NCBI RefSeq assembly: GCF_004124235.1 | Contig: NZ_CP032487.1 | Coordinates: forward strand, 2,728,001 to 2,792,000 | Length of the DNA stretch: 64,000 bases | Reading direction: 5' to 3' | Source of the DNA: Yersinia hibernica | GTDB taxonomy: Bacteria > Pseudomonadota > Gammaproteobacteria > Enterobacterales > Enterobacteriaceae | Part shown: positions 10,924 through 20,729 of the stretch, piece after piece | How positions within the stretch are numbered: position 1 is the first letter of the stretch | Layout: each line of letters begins with the position of its first letter | Translations under genes and position numbers: made by a program | The notes under the pieces: generated by a model | What the model saw: the letters and a program-made list of their open reading frames with translations, nothing else | Databases searched by the model: none | Told to the model about the DNA's origin: nothing

Positions 10924-12036
10924 ATGACTGATAATCAACAAAAAGGCTCTTTGTGGTACAAAATGCACATCGACCTGCCGTTTCTGATTTGCGTACTGGC
11001 GCTGCTGGCTTATAGCGCTTTCGTCATGTGGAGCGCCAGCGGGCAAGACATGGGCATGATGGAGCGCAAAATAGGCCAAATTGCCATGGGGCTGGTGGTG
11101 ATGCTGGTGATGGCGCAGATACCGCCGCGCGTCTACGAAAGCTGGGCTCCCTATCTTTATTTCGTGTGTGTTATTTTATTGGTCCTGGTCGATGCATTTG
11201 GTCAAATCAGTAAAGGGGCACAGCGCTGGCTCGATTTAGGGTTTATCCGCTTTCAACCCTCTGAAATTGCTAAAATTGCGGTTCCCTTGATGGTTGCCCG
11301 CTTTATGAACCGCGATGTCTGCCCGCCGTCGTTGAAAAATACCGGCATTGCCCTGATTTTGATCTTTATGCCGACTTTATTGGTTGCAGCACAACCCGAC
11401 CTCGGAACTTCTATCTTGGTGGCTGCCTCCGGCTTATTCGTTTTATTCCTTTCCGGGATGAGCTGGCGCTTAATCGCCATTGCGGCCATTTTGGTTGCTG
11501 CATTTATTCCCATTCTCTGGTTCTTCCTGATGCATGACTATCAGCGCGATCGCGTGATGATGTTATTGGACCCGGAAAGTGACCCACTCGGCGCGGGCTA
11601 TCATATTATTCAGTCTAAAATTGCTATTGGTTCCGGTGGGTTATCTGGCAAAGGCTGGCTTCACGGCACTCAGTCACAATTGGAATTCTTACCTGAGCGC
11701 CATACCGACTTCATCTTTGCCGTGCTGGCAGAAGAGTTAGGCTTGATTGGTGTGCTGGTGTTATTAGCGCTCTATCTGTGCCTGATTATGCGGGGTTTGG
11801 TGATTGCCGCCCATGCACAAACCACCTTCGGCCGAGTTATGGTCGGTGGATTAATGCTGATACTCTTTGTCTACGTGTTTGTTAACATAGGAATGGTCAG
11901 TGGAATTTTACCGGTGGTTGGCGTACCTTTGCCATTGGTCAGCTACGGAGGCTCGGCACTGATAGTGCTGATGGCCGGGTTTGGTATCGTGATGTCGATA
12001 CATACTCATCGAAAAATGTTATCTAAGAATTTATAG
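10924..12036 (+). CDS. mrdB: Rod-shape peptidoglycan glycosyltransferase RodA
   Basis: 370 residues of the SEDS family with about ten membrane segments. Diagnostic stretches include [38 protein letters not shown] and the terminal [16 protein letters not shown]. RodA polymerises glycan strands from lipid II and works as a complex with PBP2 within the elongasome. The gene follows mrdA and is followed by rlpA after 9 bp. Confidence 0.97.
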   Translation: MTDNQQKGSLWYKMHIDLPFLICVLALLAYSAFVMWSASGQDMGMMERKIGQIAMGLVVMLVMAQIPPRVYESWAPYLYFVCVILLVLVDAFGQISKGAQRWLDLGFIRFQPSEIAKIAVPLMVARFMNRDVCPPSLKNTGIALILIFMPTLLVAAQPDLGTSILVAASGLFVLFLSGMSWRLIAIAAILVAAFIPILWFFLMHDYQRDRVMMLLDPESDPLGAGYHIIQSKIAIGSGGLSGKGWLHGTQSQLEFLPERHTDFIFAVLAEELGLIGVLVLLALYLCLIMRGLVIAAHAQTTFGRVMVGGLMLILFVYVFVNIGMVSGILPVVGVPLPLVSYGGSALIVLMAGFGIVMSIHTHRKMLSKNL

Positions 12037-12045
12037 AGGTGAGCA

Positions 12046-13116
12046 ATGCGTAAGGAATGGCTTTGGGTCGGCATCGCAGGCGTGTTGTTATCAGCATGTA
12101 CCAGTCAGCCCCCGGCACCGCAGCAACAAGTGCAGCAGACATACAATGGCCCAGTCGAAGAGATAGGCGGTGCAGAGCCACGATATGAGCCGTTTAATCC
12201 TAATTTTAATCAGGATTATAAAGTAAACGGCCAATCCTACAGCATCGTCAAAGACCCGCAGAACTTCAGTCAGGTTGGTCTGGCCGCGTGGTATGGAGAA
12301 GAGGCAAACGGTAACAGCACGGCGACGGGTGAAATTTTTGACCCAAATGCCTTGACCGCGGCTCACCCAACTTTGCCTATCCCTAGCTATGTGCGCGTCA
12401 CTAACATCAGCAATGGCCGCCAAATTGTGGTGCGCGTAAATGACCGTGGCCCCTATACCCCAGGCCGAGTGATTGATTTATCCAAAGCCGCCGCTGACCG
12501 CCTGAATATTTCGAATAACACCAAGGTGAAGATTGATTTTATTAATGTGGCTCCTGATGGCTCATTATCAGGCCCTGGAATGGTCGGCACCACCATCGCC
12601 AAGCAAAGTTATGCGCTACCAACCCGCCCTGACCTGACCTCCAGCGGTATGGGCACGCCAATTCAGCAGGATGCTCCCGCCGTAAACACTGCGGTACGGC
12701 CTATCGATAATAGCCATTTATCTGGCGCTGATGCCACACAGCCGGTTGCACCACAAAGCAGTGGGTTCCTGCGCGCATCAACCCCCGTCCCGGCTGGCGT
12801 ACTGGAAAGCTCCGAGCCGGTAAGCCCACCGGTGGTCGCCAATCCGGGCCCGGTGACCTCACCAGTGGCGACCGCCGCCGCCCCATCGTCCGGTGGTTAT
12901 GTGGTTCAAGTGGGGGCATTAAGTGATGCCGGGCGAGCTCAAACCTGGCAGCAAAGTCTGAGCCAACGTTTTGGTGTGCCGGGAAAAGTCGCCACCAATG
13001 GCAGTGTCCATCGTGTTCAACTGGGGCCATTCAGCAGCCGCCAACAGGCGATTGCACTGCAACAGCGTCTGTCAAATGAAGCGCAGCAGCAGTCATTTGT
13101 GGTCGCTGCCCCTTAA
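12046..13116 (+). CDS. rlpA: Septal-ring lytic transglycosylase RlpA
   Basis: 356-residue lipoprotein with lipobox LLSAC (Cys18). A double-psi beta-barrel domain (about residues 75-165; WYGEEANGNSTATGEIFD and VRVNDRGPYTPGRVIDLS) is followed by a Pro/Ala/Ser-rich linker and a C-terminal SPOR domain (GGYVVQVGALSDAGRAQTW) that binds denuded septal glycan. RlpA is an outer-membrane lipoprotein; some homologues cleave stemless glycan strands. It ends the mrdA-mrdB-rlpA run. Confidence 0.95.
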   Translation: MRKEWLWVGIAGVLLSACTSQPPAPQQQVQQTYNGPVEEIGGAEPRYEPFNPNFNQDYKVNGQSYSIVKDPQNFSQVGLAAWYGEEANGNSTATGEIFDPNALTAAHPTLPIPSYVRVTNISNGRQIVVRVNDRGPYTPGRVIDLSKAAADRLNISNNTKVKIDFINVAPDGSLSGPGMVGTTIAKQSYALPTRPDLTSSGMGTPIQQDAPAVNTAVRPIDNSHLSGADATQPVAPQSSGFLRASTPVPAGVLESSEPVSPPVVANPGPVTSPVATAAAPSSGGYVVQVGALSDAGRAQTWQQSLSQRFGVPGKVATNGSVHRVQLGPFSSRQQAIALQQRLSNEAQQQSFVVAAP

Positions 13117-13160
13117 AACATACATACCTTGTAGCAATTTAAGGTTCGTCGAATAAAAAT

Positions 13161-13196
13161 AACCGTAACTCTCTGTGCAAACAGAATGTTACGGTT
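13161..13196 (+). terminator. Hairpin after rlpA
   Basis: Stem AACCGTAAC / GTTACGGTT (9 bp), with a further inner CTCTGT/ACAGA pairing, lies about 45 bp after rlpA and is followed by TTAAAG. It is a plausible terminator for the rsfS-rlpA transcript. Confidence 0.7.
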
Positions 13197-13345
13197 TAAA
13201 GCATGACTATGACCGCGCGGATAAATCTGCCGGTAAAATATATAAACGCCGCAGAGTACGGGGTTCACAGGGTGTCTGTGACAACCTCATCTGATATGAT
13301 GTGGCACGTTTTTAACTTACTTCCACGGATGTTGTTGTCCTGATC

Positions 13346-14557
13346 ATGAAATATGTAACTACTTCTCGCATTATCAAGAGCCTGGCGCTCGGCACTGTTA
13401 TCGTTATGAGTGCAGCATCTGCTGCGAACGCTGATGACGTCAATTTAAAAACCATGATCCCCGGCGTCCCACAAATCGATGCAGAAGCCTATGTTCTGAT
13501 TGATTACAACTCCGGCAAAGTATTAGCAGAAATGAATGCGGACGCGCGCCGCAACCCCGCCAGCCTGACAAAAATGATGACCAGCTATGTTATCGGTCAA
13601 GCCATCAAAGCGGGTAAAATCGGGCCAGAAGATATGGTGACCGTGGGTAAAGATGCTTGGGCGACCGGTAATCCAGAGTTCAAGGGCTCCTCGTTGATGT
13701 TCCTAAAGCCTGGTGACCGAGTGCCTGTATCTAAATTGACCCGGGGTATCAACTTACAATCGGGTAATGATGCTTGTGTGGCTATGGCCGATTATGTTGC
13801 GGGCAGCCAAGACTCATTCGTTAATCTGATGAATAACTACGTTAATGCTCTGGGCCTGAAAAACACCCATTTCAAAACGGTTCACGGCTTAGATGCTGAT
13901 GGTCAGTTCAGCTCCGCCCGCGATATGGCTTTGATCGGCCAAGCTTTAATTCGTGATGTGCCGGATGAATACGCCATTTATAAAGAGAAAGAATTTACCT
14001 TCAACAATATCCGCCAAACTAACCGCAATGGCTTATTGTGGGACACCAGTTTAAACGTTGATGGCATTAAAACCGGCCATACCGAAGCGGCGGGTTACAA
14101 CCTGGTGGCATCGGCCACTGATGGACAAATGCGCTTGATTTCCGCGGTGCTGGGTGGTCACACCTTTAAAGGCCGTGAAACAGAAAGTAAGAAACTGCTG
14201 ACTTGGGGCTTCCGCTTCTTTGAAACAGTTGCGCCACTGAAAGTGGGCAAAGAATTTGCCTCTGAGCCAGTCTGGTTCGGTGACAGTGACCGCGTACAGT
14301 TAGGGGTTGATAAAGACGTCTATCTGACAATCCCACGTGGCCGAATGAAAGACCTGAAAGCCAGCTATGTACTCAATACCCCTGAAATTCATGCGCCACT
14401 GGCGAAGAATCAAGTGGTCGGGATGATTAACTTCCAGTTAGATGGAAAAACTATTGATCAGCGCCCATTGGTGGTGATGAATGAAGTTAAAGAAGGCGGC
14501 ATTTTCAGCCGCATGGTGGACTACATCAAGCTGATGTTCCACCGCTGGTTCGGCTAA
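13346..14557 (+). CDS. dacA: D-alanyl-D-alanine carboxypeptidase PBP5
   Basis: 403 residues with a signal peptide cut after about residue 29 (SAANA). The SxxK motif is SLTK (Ser73), SGN occurs in [10 protein letters not shown], and KTG occurs in [15 protein letters not shown]-terminal amphipathic helix ([15 protein letters not shown]) anchors it to the periplasmic face of the inner membrane. It trims the terminal D-Ala from peptidoglycan pentapeptides. It has its own upstream region of about 150 bp and its own terminator. Confidence 0.98.
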   Translation: MKYVTTSRIIKSLALGTVIVMSAASAANADDVNLKTMIPGVPQIDAEAYVLIDYNSGKVLAEMNADARRNPASLTKMMTSYVIGQAIKAGKIGPEDMVTVGKDAWATGNPEFKGSSLMFLKPGDRVPVSKLTRGINLQSGNDACVAMADYVAGSQDSFVNLMNNYVNALGLKNTHFKTVHGLDADGQFSSARDMALIGQALIRDVPDEYAIYKEKEFTFNNIRQTNRNGLLWDTSLNVDGIKTGHTEAAGYNLVASATDGQMRLISAVLGGHTFKGRETESKKLLTWGFRFFETVAPLKVGKEFASEPVWFGDSDRVQLGVDKDVYLTIPRGRMKDLKASYVLNTPEIHAPLAKNQVVGMINFQLDGKTIDQRPLVVMNEVKEGGIFSRMVDYIKLMFHRWFG

Positions 14558-14607
14558 TCACCGGGCTTGAAAAGCCAAAATCTATCCCCATATTATAAAT
14601 AATATGA

Positions 14608-14629
14608 AACTCCCGCTCCGGCGGGAGTT
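14608..14629 (+). terminator. Intrinsic terminator after dacA
   Basis: Perfect 9-bp stem AACTCCCGC / GCGGGAGTT with a TCCG loop, followed by ATAATTTTATT. Good Rho-independent geometry about 50 bp beyond the dacA stop. Confidence 0.9.
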
Positions 14630-14705
14630 ATAATTTTATTGTCGGGTCATTTTTATCCTCACCGTGGCCGACAATAAACGGTCTGCCAACACCCCAGGAG
14701 CGCAC

Positions 14706-14969
14706 ATGAAAACTAAACTGAACGAACTGCTTGAGTTCCCTTGTTCCTTTACCTACAAGGTAATGGGCATTGCCGAACCTCAGCTGGTTAACCAGGTGGT
14801 TGAAGTGGTACAGCGCCATGCTCCGGGCGATTATACCCCACAGGTAAAACCGAGCAGCAAAGGCAATTATCACTCTGTTTCCATCACTATCACCGCGACC
14901 CATATCGACCAGGTGGAAACGCTGTATGAAGAATTAGGTAAACTTGAATTGGTCAGAATGGTGTTGTAG
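14706..14969 (+). CDS. ybeD: YbeD family DUF493 protein
   Basis: 87 residues from the ATG at 14706, which sits 6 bp after AGGAG and matches the E. coli YbeD length. The sequence ([21 protein letters not shown] onward) is the conserved ferredoxin-like ACT-resembling fold. A regulatory role in lipoate metabolism has been suggested for the family from its neighbours but is not proven. It stands just before lipB. Confidence 0.94.
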   Translation: MKTKLNELLEFPCSFTYKVMGIAEPQLVNQVVEVVQRHAPGDYTPQVKPSSKGNYHSVSITITATHIDQVETLYEELGKLELVRMVL

Positions 14970-14998
14970 CGCCATTTAAATAGTGCCCATTCAGCTAT

Positions 14999-15028
14999 GG
15001 CCCGTACTGCTGACTCAGCCGTCGGGCC
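14999..15028 (+). terminator. Hairpin between ybeD and lipB
   Basis: Six-bp GC stem GGCCCG / CGGGCC with an 18-nt loop, followed by TTATTCTTTT. Likely intrinsic terminator of ybeD. Confidence 0.7.
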
Positions 15029-15123
15029 TTATTCTTTTACGACCAAATTATCTCTTTCATTTGTCAAAATAGTAGCTCCTCACTGCTGGACTGGTATACT
15101 GACGCCACCATTTCTGTAACCAA

Positions 15124-15810
15124 ATGATGCCTCGCTTGCAACAATACAAGTTAGTTTTACGTCAGCTAGGGTTACAACCCTATGCCCCCGTATCTCAAGC
15201 CATGCACAACTTCACTGAGTTTCGAACTGATACCAGCGCGGATGAAATTTGGCTGGTTGAGCATCAGAAAGTCTTTACTCAGGGTCAGGCTGGCAAAGCC
15301 GAACATGTTCTTCTGCCCGGTGACATTCCCGTCATCCAAAGTGACCGTGGCGGCCAAGTCACCTACCATGGCCCCGGCCAGCAAGTCATGTATGTCATGA
15401 TTGACCTCAAGCGGGCCAAATTGGGTGTCAGGCAGTTAGTCACCGCCATTGAGAACACGGTAATTGAAACATTGGCCCATTTTGGCATCGAATCCCAGGC
15501 CCGCCCGGATGCTCCCGGTGTCTATGTCGGCCAACAGAAAATTTGCTCATTGGGCTTGCGCATTCGTCGTGGCTGTTCATTTCACGGCCTGGCCTTAAAT
15601 GTTGCCATGGATTTGGAGCCTTTCCAGCGTATTAATCCATGTGGTTATGCAGGGATGCAAATGACGCAAGTCAGTGCGCTAAAAACGGGTGCCACTCTGG
15701 CTGATATCCAGCCAATATTAGTCCGCGAATTTATTCGTGAACTGGGCTATCCACCGGCAGAACAGCAGCCGTGGTTATTAACTGACTATTTATCATCTAA
15801 CGTATTGTAA
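15124..15810 (+). CDS. lipB: Lipoyl(octanoyl) transferase LipB
   Basis: 228 residues of the biotin/lipoate transferase fold. The signature [14 protein letters not shown] and the catalytic Cys/Lys pair (Lys in GQQKICSLG, Cys in [10 protein letters not shown]) are present. LipB moves octanoate from acyl carrier protein to lipoyl domains; LipA, encoded next, inserts sulfur. ATG at 15124 or 15127 may start translation. The E. coli regulator ybeF that lies between lipB and lipA is missing here. Confidence 0.96.
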   Translation: MMPRLQQYKLVLRQLGLQPYAPVSQAMHNFTEFRTDTSADEIWLVEHQKVFTQGQAGKAEHVLLPGDIPVIQSDRGGQVTYHGPGQQVMYVMIDLKRAKLGVRQLVTAIENTVIETLAHFGIESQARPDAPGVYVGQQKICSLGLRIRRGCSFHGLALNVAMDLEPFQRINPCGYAGMQMTQVSALKTGATLADIQPILVREFIRELGYPPAEQQPWLLTDYLSSNVL

Positions 15811-16007
15811 GCATGCCATTAATGCCGCTAACACCGCGGTGACCTCAAGCCGAAAAAATAAACCCATAAAAGTGGGGGCTGAAGGGACGGAACAAAGATG
15901 ATATAATTTTTAAACAATTTTCAAATATTTTTTAACGAACGCCGCATCTCGTTGAACTTAATGAAAAATCTCAAATTGAGAGATTCAGAACTGGAACCTG
16001 CACGATT

Positions 16008-16973
16008 ATGAGTAAACCGATTCAGATGGAACGCGGCGTCAAATACCGCGACGCAGATAAAATGGCGTTAATCCCGATTAAAACCGTGGTTACCGAACGC
16101 CAAGAGCTGCTACGTAAACCCGAGTGGATGAAAATCAAGCTTCCTGCTGACTCCAGCCGCATTCAAGGTATCAAGGCAGCAATGCGTAAAAACGGTCTGC
16201 ACTCGGTTTGCGAAGAGGCATCCTGCCCTAACCTGTCGGAATGCTTTAATCACGGCACCGCCACCTTTATGATCCTCGGCGCGATTTGTACCCGCCGTTG
16301 CCCATTCTGTGATGTTGCCCATGGCCGCCCAGTAACACCGGATACCAATGAGCCAGAAAAGCTGGCCCAGACCATTAAAGATATGGGCCTGCGCTACGTG
16401 GTTATCACCTCTGTTGACCGTGATGACTTGCGTGACGGCGGCGCTCAGCATTTTGCCGATTGCATCTCAGCAATTCGGGCCAAGAATCCAACGATTAAAA
16501 TTGAAACCTTAGTGCCTGATTTCCGTGGCCGGATGGATCGCGCGCTAGATATTTTAACGGTCACACCACCGGATGTGTTTAACCACAATCTGGAAAACGT
16601 ACCTCGGGTATATCGTCAAGTTCGCCCAGGCGCTAACTATGAATGGTCGCTTAAATTATTAGAGCGCTTTAAAGAAGCCCATCCCAATATTCCGACCAAG
16701 TCGGGCTTGATGGTGGGTTTGGGTGAAACCAATGCTGAAATCGTCGAGGTTATGCGCGATTTACGTCGCCATGGCGTCACGATGCTGACTCTGGGGCAAT
16801 ATTTGCAACCTAGCCGCCACCATTTACCAGTGCAGCGTTACGTCAGCCCTGCGGAGTTTGATGAAATGAAAGCCGAGGCGATGGCTATGGGCTTTACACA
16901 TGCGGCTTGTGGCCCGTTTGTGCGGTCTTCTTACCATGCCGACCTGCAAGCAAAAGGGTTGGAAGTAAAATAA
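16008..16973 (+). CDS. lipA: Lipoyl synthase LipA
   Basis: 321-residue radical-SAM enzyme. Two [4Fe-4S] sites are visible: the auxiliary-cluster cysteines in [12 protein letters not shown] (about residues 68-79) and the radical-SAM CxxxCxxC in CTRRCPFC (about residues 94-101). It inserts two sulfur atoms into protein-bound octanoate. The 197-bp gap upstream gives room for its own promoter. Confidence 0.98.
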   Translation: MSKPIQMERGVKYRDADKMALIPIKTVVTERQELLRKPEWMKIKLPADSSRIQGIKAAMRKNGLHSVCEEASCPNLSECFNHGTATFMILGAICTRRCPFCDVAHGRPVTPDTNEPEKLAQTIKDMGLRYVVITSVDRDDLRDGGAQHFADCISAIRAKNPTIKIETLVPDFRGRMDRALDILTVTPPDVFNHNLENVPRVYRQVRPGANYEWSLKLLERFKEAHPNIPTKSGLMVGLGETNAEIVEVMRDLRRHGVTMLTLGQYLQPSRHHLPVQRYVSPAEFDEMKAEAMAMGFTHAACGPFVRSSYHADLQAKGLEVK

Positions 16974-17045
16974 ATCCATCGGGCCTGAAGTCACTGTTTA
17001 GGCAAACTTGATTGAAATATTTTATTACATCTAAAAAGATTACAA

Positions 17046-17079
17046 TTAAAAACGGATCTCCATTGGAGGCCCGTTTTTA
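17046..17079. terminator. Intrinsic terminator after lipA
   Basis: AAAAACGG and CTCC pair with GGAG and CCGTTTTT across an ATT turn. U-runs occur on both strands, so it can also serve the leftward tatE gene. Lies about 75 bp beyond lipA. Confidence 0.85.
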
Positions 17080-17192
17080 GGTTTATTAGCCCGAATTTAC
17101 CCCAACCAAAGTAGAAATACAGATAACACTTCGGCTAGTGAATAATCATTCTATTACGCCAACCGAAGCATGTCTAAGCCGGGCAAATATCA

Positions 17193-17408
17193 TCAGTCTT
17201 TATGTTCGATTGAGGGCTTAACTTCTGTTGCCGCTTTTGATTCAGCCGTTGTGCTGGCGGCAGGAGCATCATCATTGCCCATCGCTTTTTTAAAGCCTTT
17301 CAGGGCTGCACCTAAATCCGCGCCCAGAGTGCGCAGTTTACTGGTACCAAACAACAACACAATCAATATGCCGACTACCAGCAATTTGGTAATACTGATA
17401 CCTTCCAT
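17193..17408 (-). CDS. tatE: Sec-independent (Tat) translocase protein TatE
   Basis: 71 residues from the ATG at 17408 (MEGISITKLLVVG), behind AAGAAGG. A single N-terminal membrane helix is followed by the FGTSKLRTLGADLGAALKGFKKAM amphipathic helix (split: FGTSKLRTLG, then ADLGAALKGFKKAM) that defines TatA/E. The acidic/Ala-rich tail is short, as in TatE rather than TatA. It helps form the pore for folded proteins with twin-arginine signals. Placement between lipA and crcB matches E. coli tatE. Confidence 0.93.
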   Translation of the reverse strand: MEGISITKLLVVGILIVLLFGTSKLRTLGADLGAALKGFKKAMGNDDAPAASTTAESKAATEVKPSIEHKD

Positions 17409-17611
17409 ACACACCTTCTTGATTAGCACTGTTTATTAAATCATGGGCTATTTACGAATAAATTGTTGTTTAAAACAAGAGTAATATGTAACAGATTTCG
17501 TTAGTGAACTATGATTTACTCAAGAGTCTATTATCACTTATTTTGACTCATCCCGGATGAGACATTGCCGTTAACATCCCCCCAAAGCAGAAACAACGAG
17601 GGAGTCGCCAA

Positions 17612-18664
17612 TTGCCTTATTCAAGTAGAATAAATACCCGCCGATCCGGGTTAAGTTTTGCCAAAAGGACTTATTTACCCCGTATATTTGGCTTAGGTGT
17701 TGGTATGTTTTGTGTAGGCTCAGTGCTCTACACTCAGAATGCCCCACTGTGGCTATGGTTCATGCTCGTCTTGAATGGGCTAGCATGGCCACATATTGCT
17801 TACCTGCTGGCATCACGCTCAGAACAACCATTTGAGCAAGAAATCATGAACATGAAAATAGACTCAGCACTGGGCGGTATCTGGGTCGCAATCATGTCAT
17901 TCAATGCCCTGCCGTCCATCGTTATTCTCTCCATGATGAGTATGAACAATATTGCTTCTGGCGGGAAAAATATTTTTTGCAAAGGCCTGGCATTGCAAAT
18001 TGCCTGTAGTTTACTCACCGCCTGGATATTTAATTTACCCTTCAAACCTGAAACCTCACCGTTACAGGTCTATGCCTGCCTACCCATGATAATTATCTAC
18101 CCCTCCCTACTTGGATTAGTCACTTATCGAACCGCAAAACGTCTGGCCGAAAATAAAGAAGAATTATTGCGTATCAGTGTAAGAGATGGCTTAACAGGGC
18201 TATATAACCGCAGGCATTGGGAACATCAACTCCATAACCAATTTGATAGTTGTCGGCGCTATCAACATGGCGCTACATTGATTTTACTTGATATTGATAA
18301 CTTCAAATCTATTAATGATACCTTTGGCCATGCAGTCGGTGATGAGGCCATTACCATTCTTGCCGAAGAATTATTACTGGGGCTGCGAGCTATCGATATT
18401 GTTGGCCGCTATGGAGGGGATGAGTTCGGTGCTATTTTACCGAATACCACTGCAGAACAAACGCGGGAAGTATTAACCCGAATCCAAGAAAGACTGGCCG
18501 ATATAATTTTCACCCAAGCTCCGCCATTAAAACTTAGAGTCAGTGCCGGTATCGCCGATTATCGGCACGATATGATTAACTATCAACAATGGCTAAAAGC
18601 TGCTGACTCAGCGCTCTATCTAGCGAAAGACAATGGGCGTAATCGCATTGAACTCGCCAGCTGA
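17612..18664 (+). CDS. dgcC: MASE2-GGDEF diguanylate cyclase (DgcC/AdrA type)
   Basis: 350 residues. The first half is a MASE2 sensor with several membrane segments (from LSFAKRTYLPRIFGLGVGM to about residue 180). The second half is a GGDEF domain with an intact RYGGDEF active site and the preceding DGLTGLYNRRHW motif. Such enzymes make cyclic di-GMP; DgcC in E. coli and AdrA in Salmonella switch on cellulose synthesis. The start is a TTG at 17612 behind GAGGGAG, needed to include the conserved MASE2 beginning. It is divergent from tatE. Confidence 0.88.
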   Translation: MPYSSRINTRRSGLSFAKRTYLPRIFGLGVGMFCVGSVLYTQNAPLWLWFMLVLNGLAWPHIAYLLASRSEQPFEQEIMNMKIDSALGGIWVAIMSFNALPSIVILSMMSMNNIASGGKNIFCKGLALQIACSLLTAWIFNLPFKPETSPLQVYACLPMIIIYPSLLGLVTYRTAKRLAENKEELLRISVRDGLTGLYNRRHWEHQLHNQFDSCRRYQHGATLILLDIDNFKSINDTFGHAVGDEAITILAEELLLGLRAIDIVGRYGGDEFGAILPNTTAEQTREVLTRIQERLADIIFTQAPPLKLRVSAGIADYRHDMINYQQWLKAADSALYLAKDNGRNRIELAS

Positions 18665-18744
18665 ATAGCAAACTATGCCCAATAGATTTAAAGATAAGGG
18701 GATACAAATTAATATTCAGTCAGTGTAATATTAATCCCCAAGCT

Positions 18745-18830
18745 CTGGAGATGACATTCCTCCAAAACCGCCTTTCAAGGCTGATGATGTCTACGTAACC
18801 TTTTCAGTCGGGTTCGTAGCATTACGCCTA
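18745..18830 (+). ncRNA. Fluoride riboswitch (crcB motif)
   Basis: The segment 18747-18794 carries the landmarks of the fluoride aptamer: GGAGATG, TTCCTCC closing the first stem, AACCGCC, and GGCTGATGATGTCTAC. It lies about 100 bp before crcB, whose product exports fluoride. The following CTACG...CGTAG pairing (about 18791-18819) may belong to the expression platform. The call rests on motif recognition plus the cognate downstream gene. Confidence 0.88.
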
Positions 18831-18900
18831 AGCCTTTCTGAAAAGATCCCTGAATAACGACAAGATACCAACATGATGGTATTCCTAAAGAAAGGTGTTT

Positions 18901-19287
18901 ATGTTTAATACATTACTTGCAGTATTTATTGGTGGCGGTGTGGGCAGTGTCGCCCGTTGGTTAGTCAGCATGAAGCTAAACAGCTTCTCACCCAATATTC
19001 CGCTGGGAACACTTATCGTCAATTTAGTCGGGGCTTTTATTATTGGCCTGACATTAGCGCTATTTACCCGCATGGCACATATTGACCCCACTTGGAAGTT
19101 GCTGATTACTACAGGTTTTTGCGGCGGCCTAACTACGTTTTCAACCTTTTCTGTTGAAGTCGTCTATTTACTTCAAGATGGGAAGTTAGCTTGGGCGGCA
19201 GGCACCATTATACTTAATCTGGCCGGTTCACTCGCAATGACCCTATTGGCTTTCATGCTGGTTAATTACTTTTCTGGCCAATTATGA
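18901..19287 (+). CDS. crcB: Fluoride channel CrcB/Fluc
   Basis: 128 residues with four membrane helices. Family motifs [21 protein letters not shown] and the fluoride-pathway region [13 protein letters not shown] are intact. The protein works as an antiparallel dimer that lets fluoride leave the cytoplasm. ATG at 18901 follows AAGAAAGG; a GTG two codons earlier is possible. Control by the fluoride riboswitch just upstream is expected. Confidence 0.96.
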   Translation: MFNTLLAVFIGGGVGSVARWLVSMKLNSFSPNIPLGTLIVNLVGAFIIGLTLALFTRMAHIDPTWKLLITTGFCGGLTTFSTFSVEVVYLLQDGKLAWAAGTIILNLAGSLAMTLLAFMLVNYFSGQL

Positions 19288-19402
19288 TGGTTAGATACGC
19301 CGCTGTTTGCACCGTCTTAATGTTTTCTTAATCTACCAACCGGATAATTATTTAACAGAGAGCAGTTCGCCGATGGGGTGACTGATGTGCTGAATAGAAC
19401 CT

Positions 19403-19495
19403 ATGTTTAGTTTACCTAAAACAGGAGCCGAATGGCTGGCAGTCATTTTTTGCGTAATTATCATGGTCGCCTTTTTAAAGGTATATCTCTTCTAG
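19403..19495 (+). CDS. Possible 30-residue single-span membrane protein
   Basis: An ATG-to-TAG frame of 30 codons between crcB and the cspE terminator. Residues 1-10 are polar (MFSLPKTGAE) and residues 11-30 form one hydrophobic helix ending KVYLF. The ribosome site is weak. It resembles the class of small inner-membrane proteins but I do not recognise a family, and it could be chance. Confidence 0.4.
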   Translation: MFSLPKTGAEWLAVIFCVIIMVAFLKVYLF

Positions 19496-19534
19496 TTGCC
19501 TCCCCACTTATAACCCGCCTTCCGCTGCTATAAA

Positions 19535-19570
19535 TAAAAAACCCGCCTGATAATAATGAGGCGGGTTTTA
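19535..19570. terminator. Terminator downstream of cspE
   Basis: AAAACCCGCCT pairs with AGGCGGGTTTT (11 bp) around a short AT-rich loop. A-run and U-run on either side make it bidirectional. It lies 15 bp past the cspE stop on the minus strand. Confidence 0.93.
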
Positions 19571-19585
19571 AGAGATATGGGCTAC

Positions 19586-19795
19586 TTAGATAGCGATAAC
19601 ATTAGCAGCAGATGGCCCTTTGGCACCGTTCGTGATTTCAAATTCTACACGCTGGCCTTCAGCAAGAGTTTTGAAACCGTTGCTAGCGATGGCTGAGAAA
19701 TGAACGAAAACGTCCTTGCTGCCATCTTCTGGGGTAATGAAACCAAAACCTTTAGCTTCATTGAACCACTTAACGCTACCTTTAATCTTAGACAT
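19586..19795 (-). CDS. cspE: Cold-shock-family RNA chaperone CspE
   Basis: 69 residues from the ATG at 19795 ([19 protein letters not shown]). RNP1 (KGFGFI) and RNP2 (VFVHF) are intact, forming the single-stranded nucleic-acid binding face of the OB fold. CspE melts RNA structure and promotes transcription antitermination. The longer frame reaching 19927 runs through what is best read as 5' leader. Location beside crcB matches E. coli cspE. Confidence 0.95.
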   Translation of the reverse strand: MSKIKGSVKWFNEAKGFGFITPEDGSKDVFVHFSAIASNGFKTLAEGQRVEFEITNGAKGPSAANVIAI

Positions 19796-20049
19796 CAAAC
19801 TTACCTTTACGTGAATGTTGGACACAAAATGTGTGTCCAATACAGTACAGCAATAGAACCGTTTTTTGTCCACGGCAGAGATCACAAAAAACAGAGAAAA
19901 AGTGAAAAACCCACCTTTCATGCTCAATTTATAGCACAGAAATCCATATTTTTTCCTTTTTCAACTCACCCTAACTGGCCCTAAAAAAGGGTCAGACTGT
20001 ATCTGAAAGCGATTCCCCTGTATTATACTTATCTATTGGATACGCTAAT

Positions 20050-20541
20050 ATGAGATGCATGATGAACGGCAGAATAACAACTTTTTTTGAAGATAAAGGG
20101 TTTGGCTTTATCACCGATGAAAACGGAGATAACCGTTATTTTCACGTTATTAAAGTTGCTAATCCCGAGATGATCAAGAAAGGTGCTGAAGTGACTTTCG
20201 AGCCAACAACCAATACTAAAGGGTTGTCAGCATTTGCGGTGAAAGTGGCAATTGAAAGCAAATACATATTTATTGCCAATGAGAGAATCAAACTCACCAG
20301 TATCAAATCCTTCAATACCTTTACTAAAGAAGTTCCTGCACAGGCCGAAGTCGACAAAGCCAATACAGTTCTCTCAGTCAATTTACTGATGAATAAAATC
20401 CGGCCGCAGGATGAAGATATTTCAGAGAAAACTGTGCCATTAAGAATGTTATCAATAACAACCTTCCAGAATATGACTTATACATTCTCAGAACATGAAG
20501 TTGATATCGACAGCACCATTGCCAAGTTGAAGAGTATTTAG
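20050..20541 (+). CDS. Cold-shock-domain protein with unknown C-terminal extension
   Basis: 163 residues. The first 65 or so form a degenerate cold-shock domain: NGRITTFFEDKGFGFITDENG keeps RNP1, while RNP2 is altered to NRYFHVIKV. The remaining 95 residues have no family I recognise. It is divergent from cspE across about 250 bp. A role in RNA binding is inferred from the domain. Either of two nearby ATGs (20050 or 20059) may start it. Confidence 0.75.
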   Translation: MRCMMNGRITTFFEDKGFGFITDENGDNRYFHVIKVANPEMIKKGAEVTFEPTTNTKGLSAFAVKVAIESKYIFIANERIKLTSIKSFNTFTKEVPAQAEVDKANTVLSVNLLMNKIRPQDEDISEKTVPLRMLSITTFQNMTYTFSEHEVDIDSTIAKLKSI

Positions 20542-20585
20542 TTCCGATATTCTGTTACTCAAAACACCGTATCCCAGCCCCATAA

Positions 20586-20611
20586 ACAGCCCCAAATCAC
20601 TTTGGGGCTGT
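20586..20611. terminator. Hairpin between cold-shock-domain gene and LuxR gene
   Basis: Perfect 11-bp stem ACAGCCCCAAA / TTTGGGGCTGT with TCAC loop, 45 bp after the plus-strand gene and 120 bp after the convergent minus-strand gene. Likely terminator. Confidence 0.75.
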
Positions 20612-20729
20612 CCGGGTATTTCTGGGGTTTTGGCGCTGGCATCCCTGCCCGCTAGCACAAGAAAATCCCTTTGGTATTCTCTGATGTTGACGGAAAAAAA
20701 AACTAAAAACCCATTCATTTTTATCTTAA

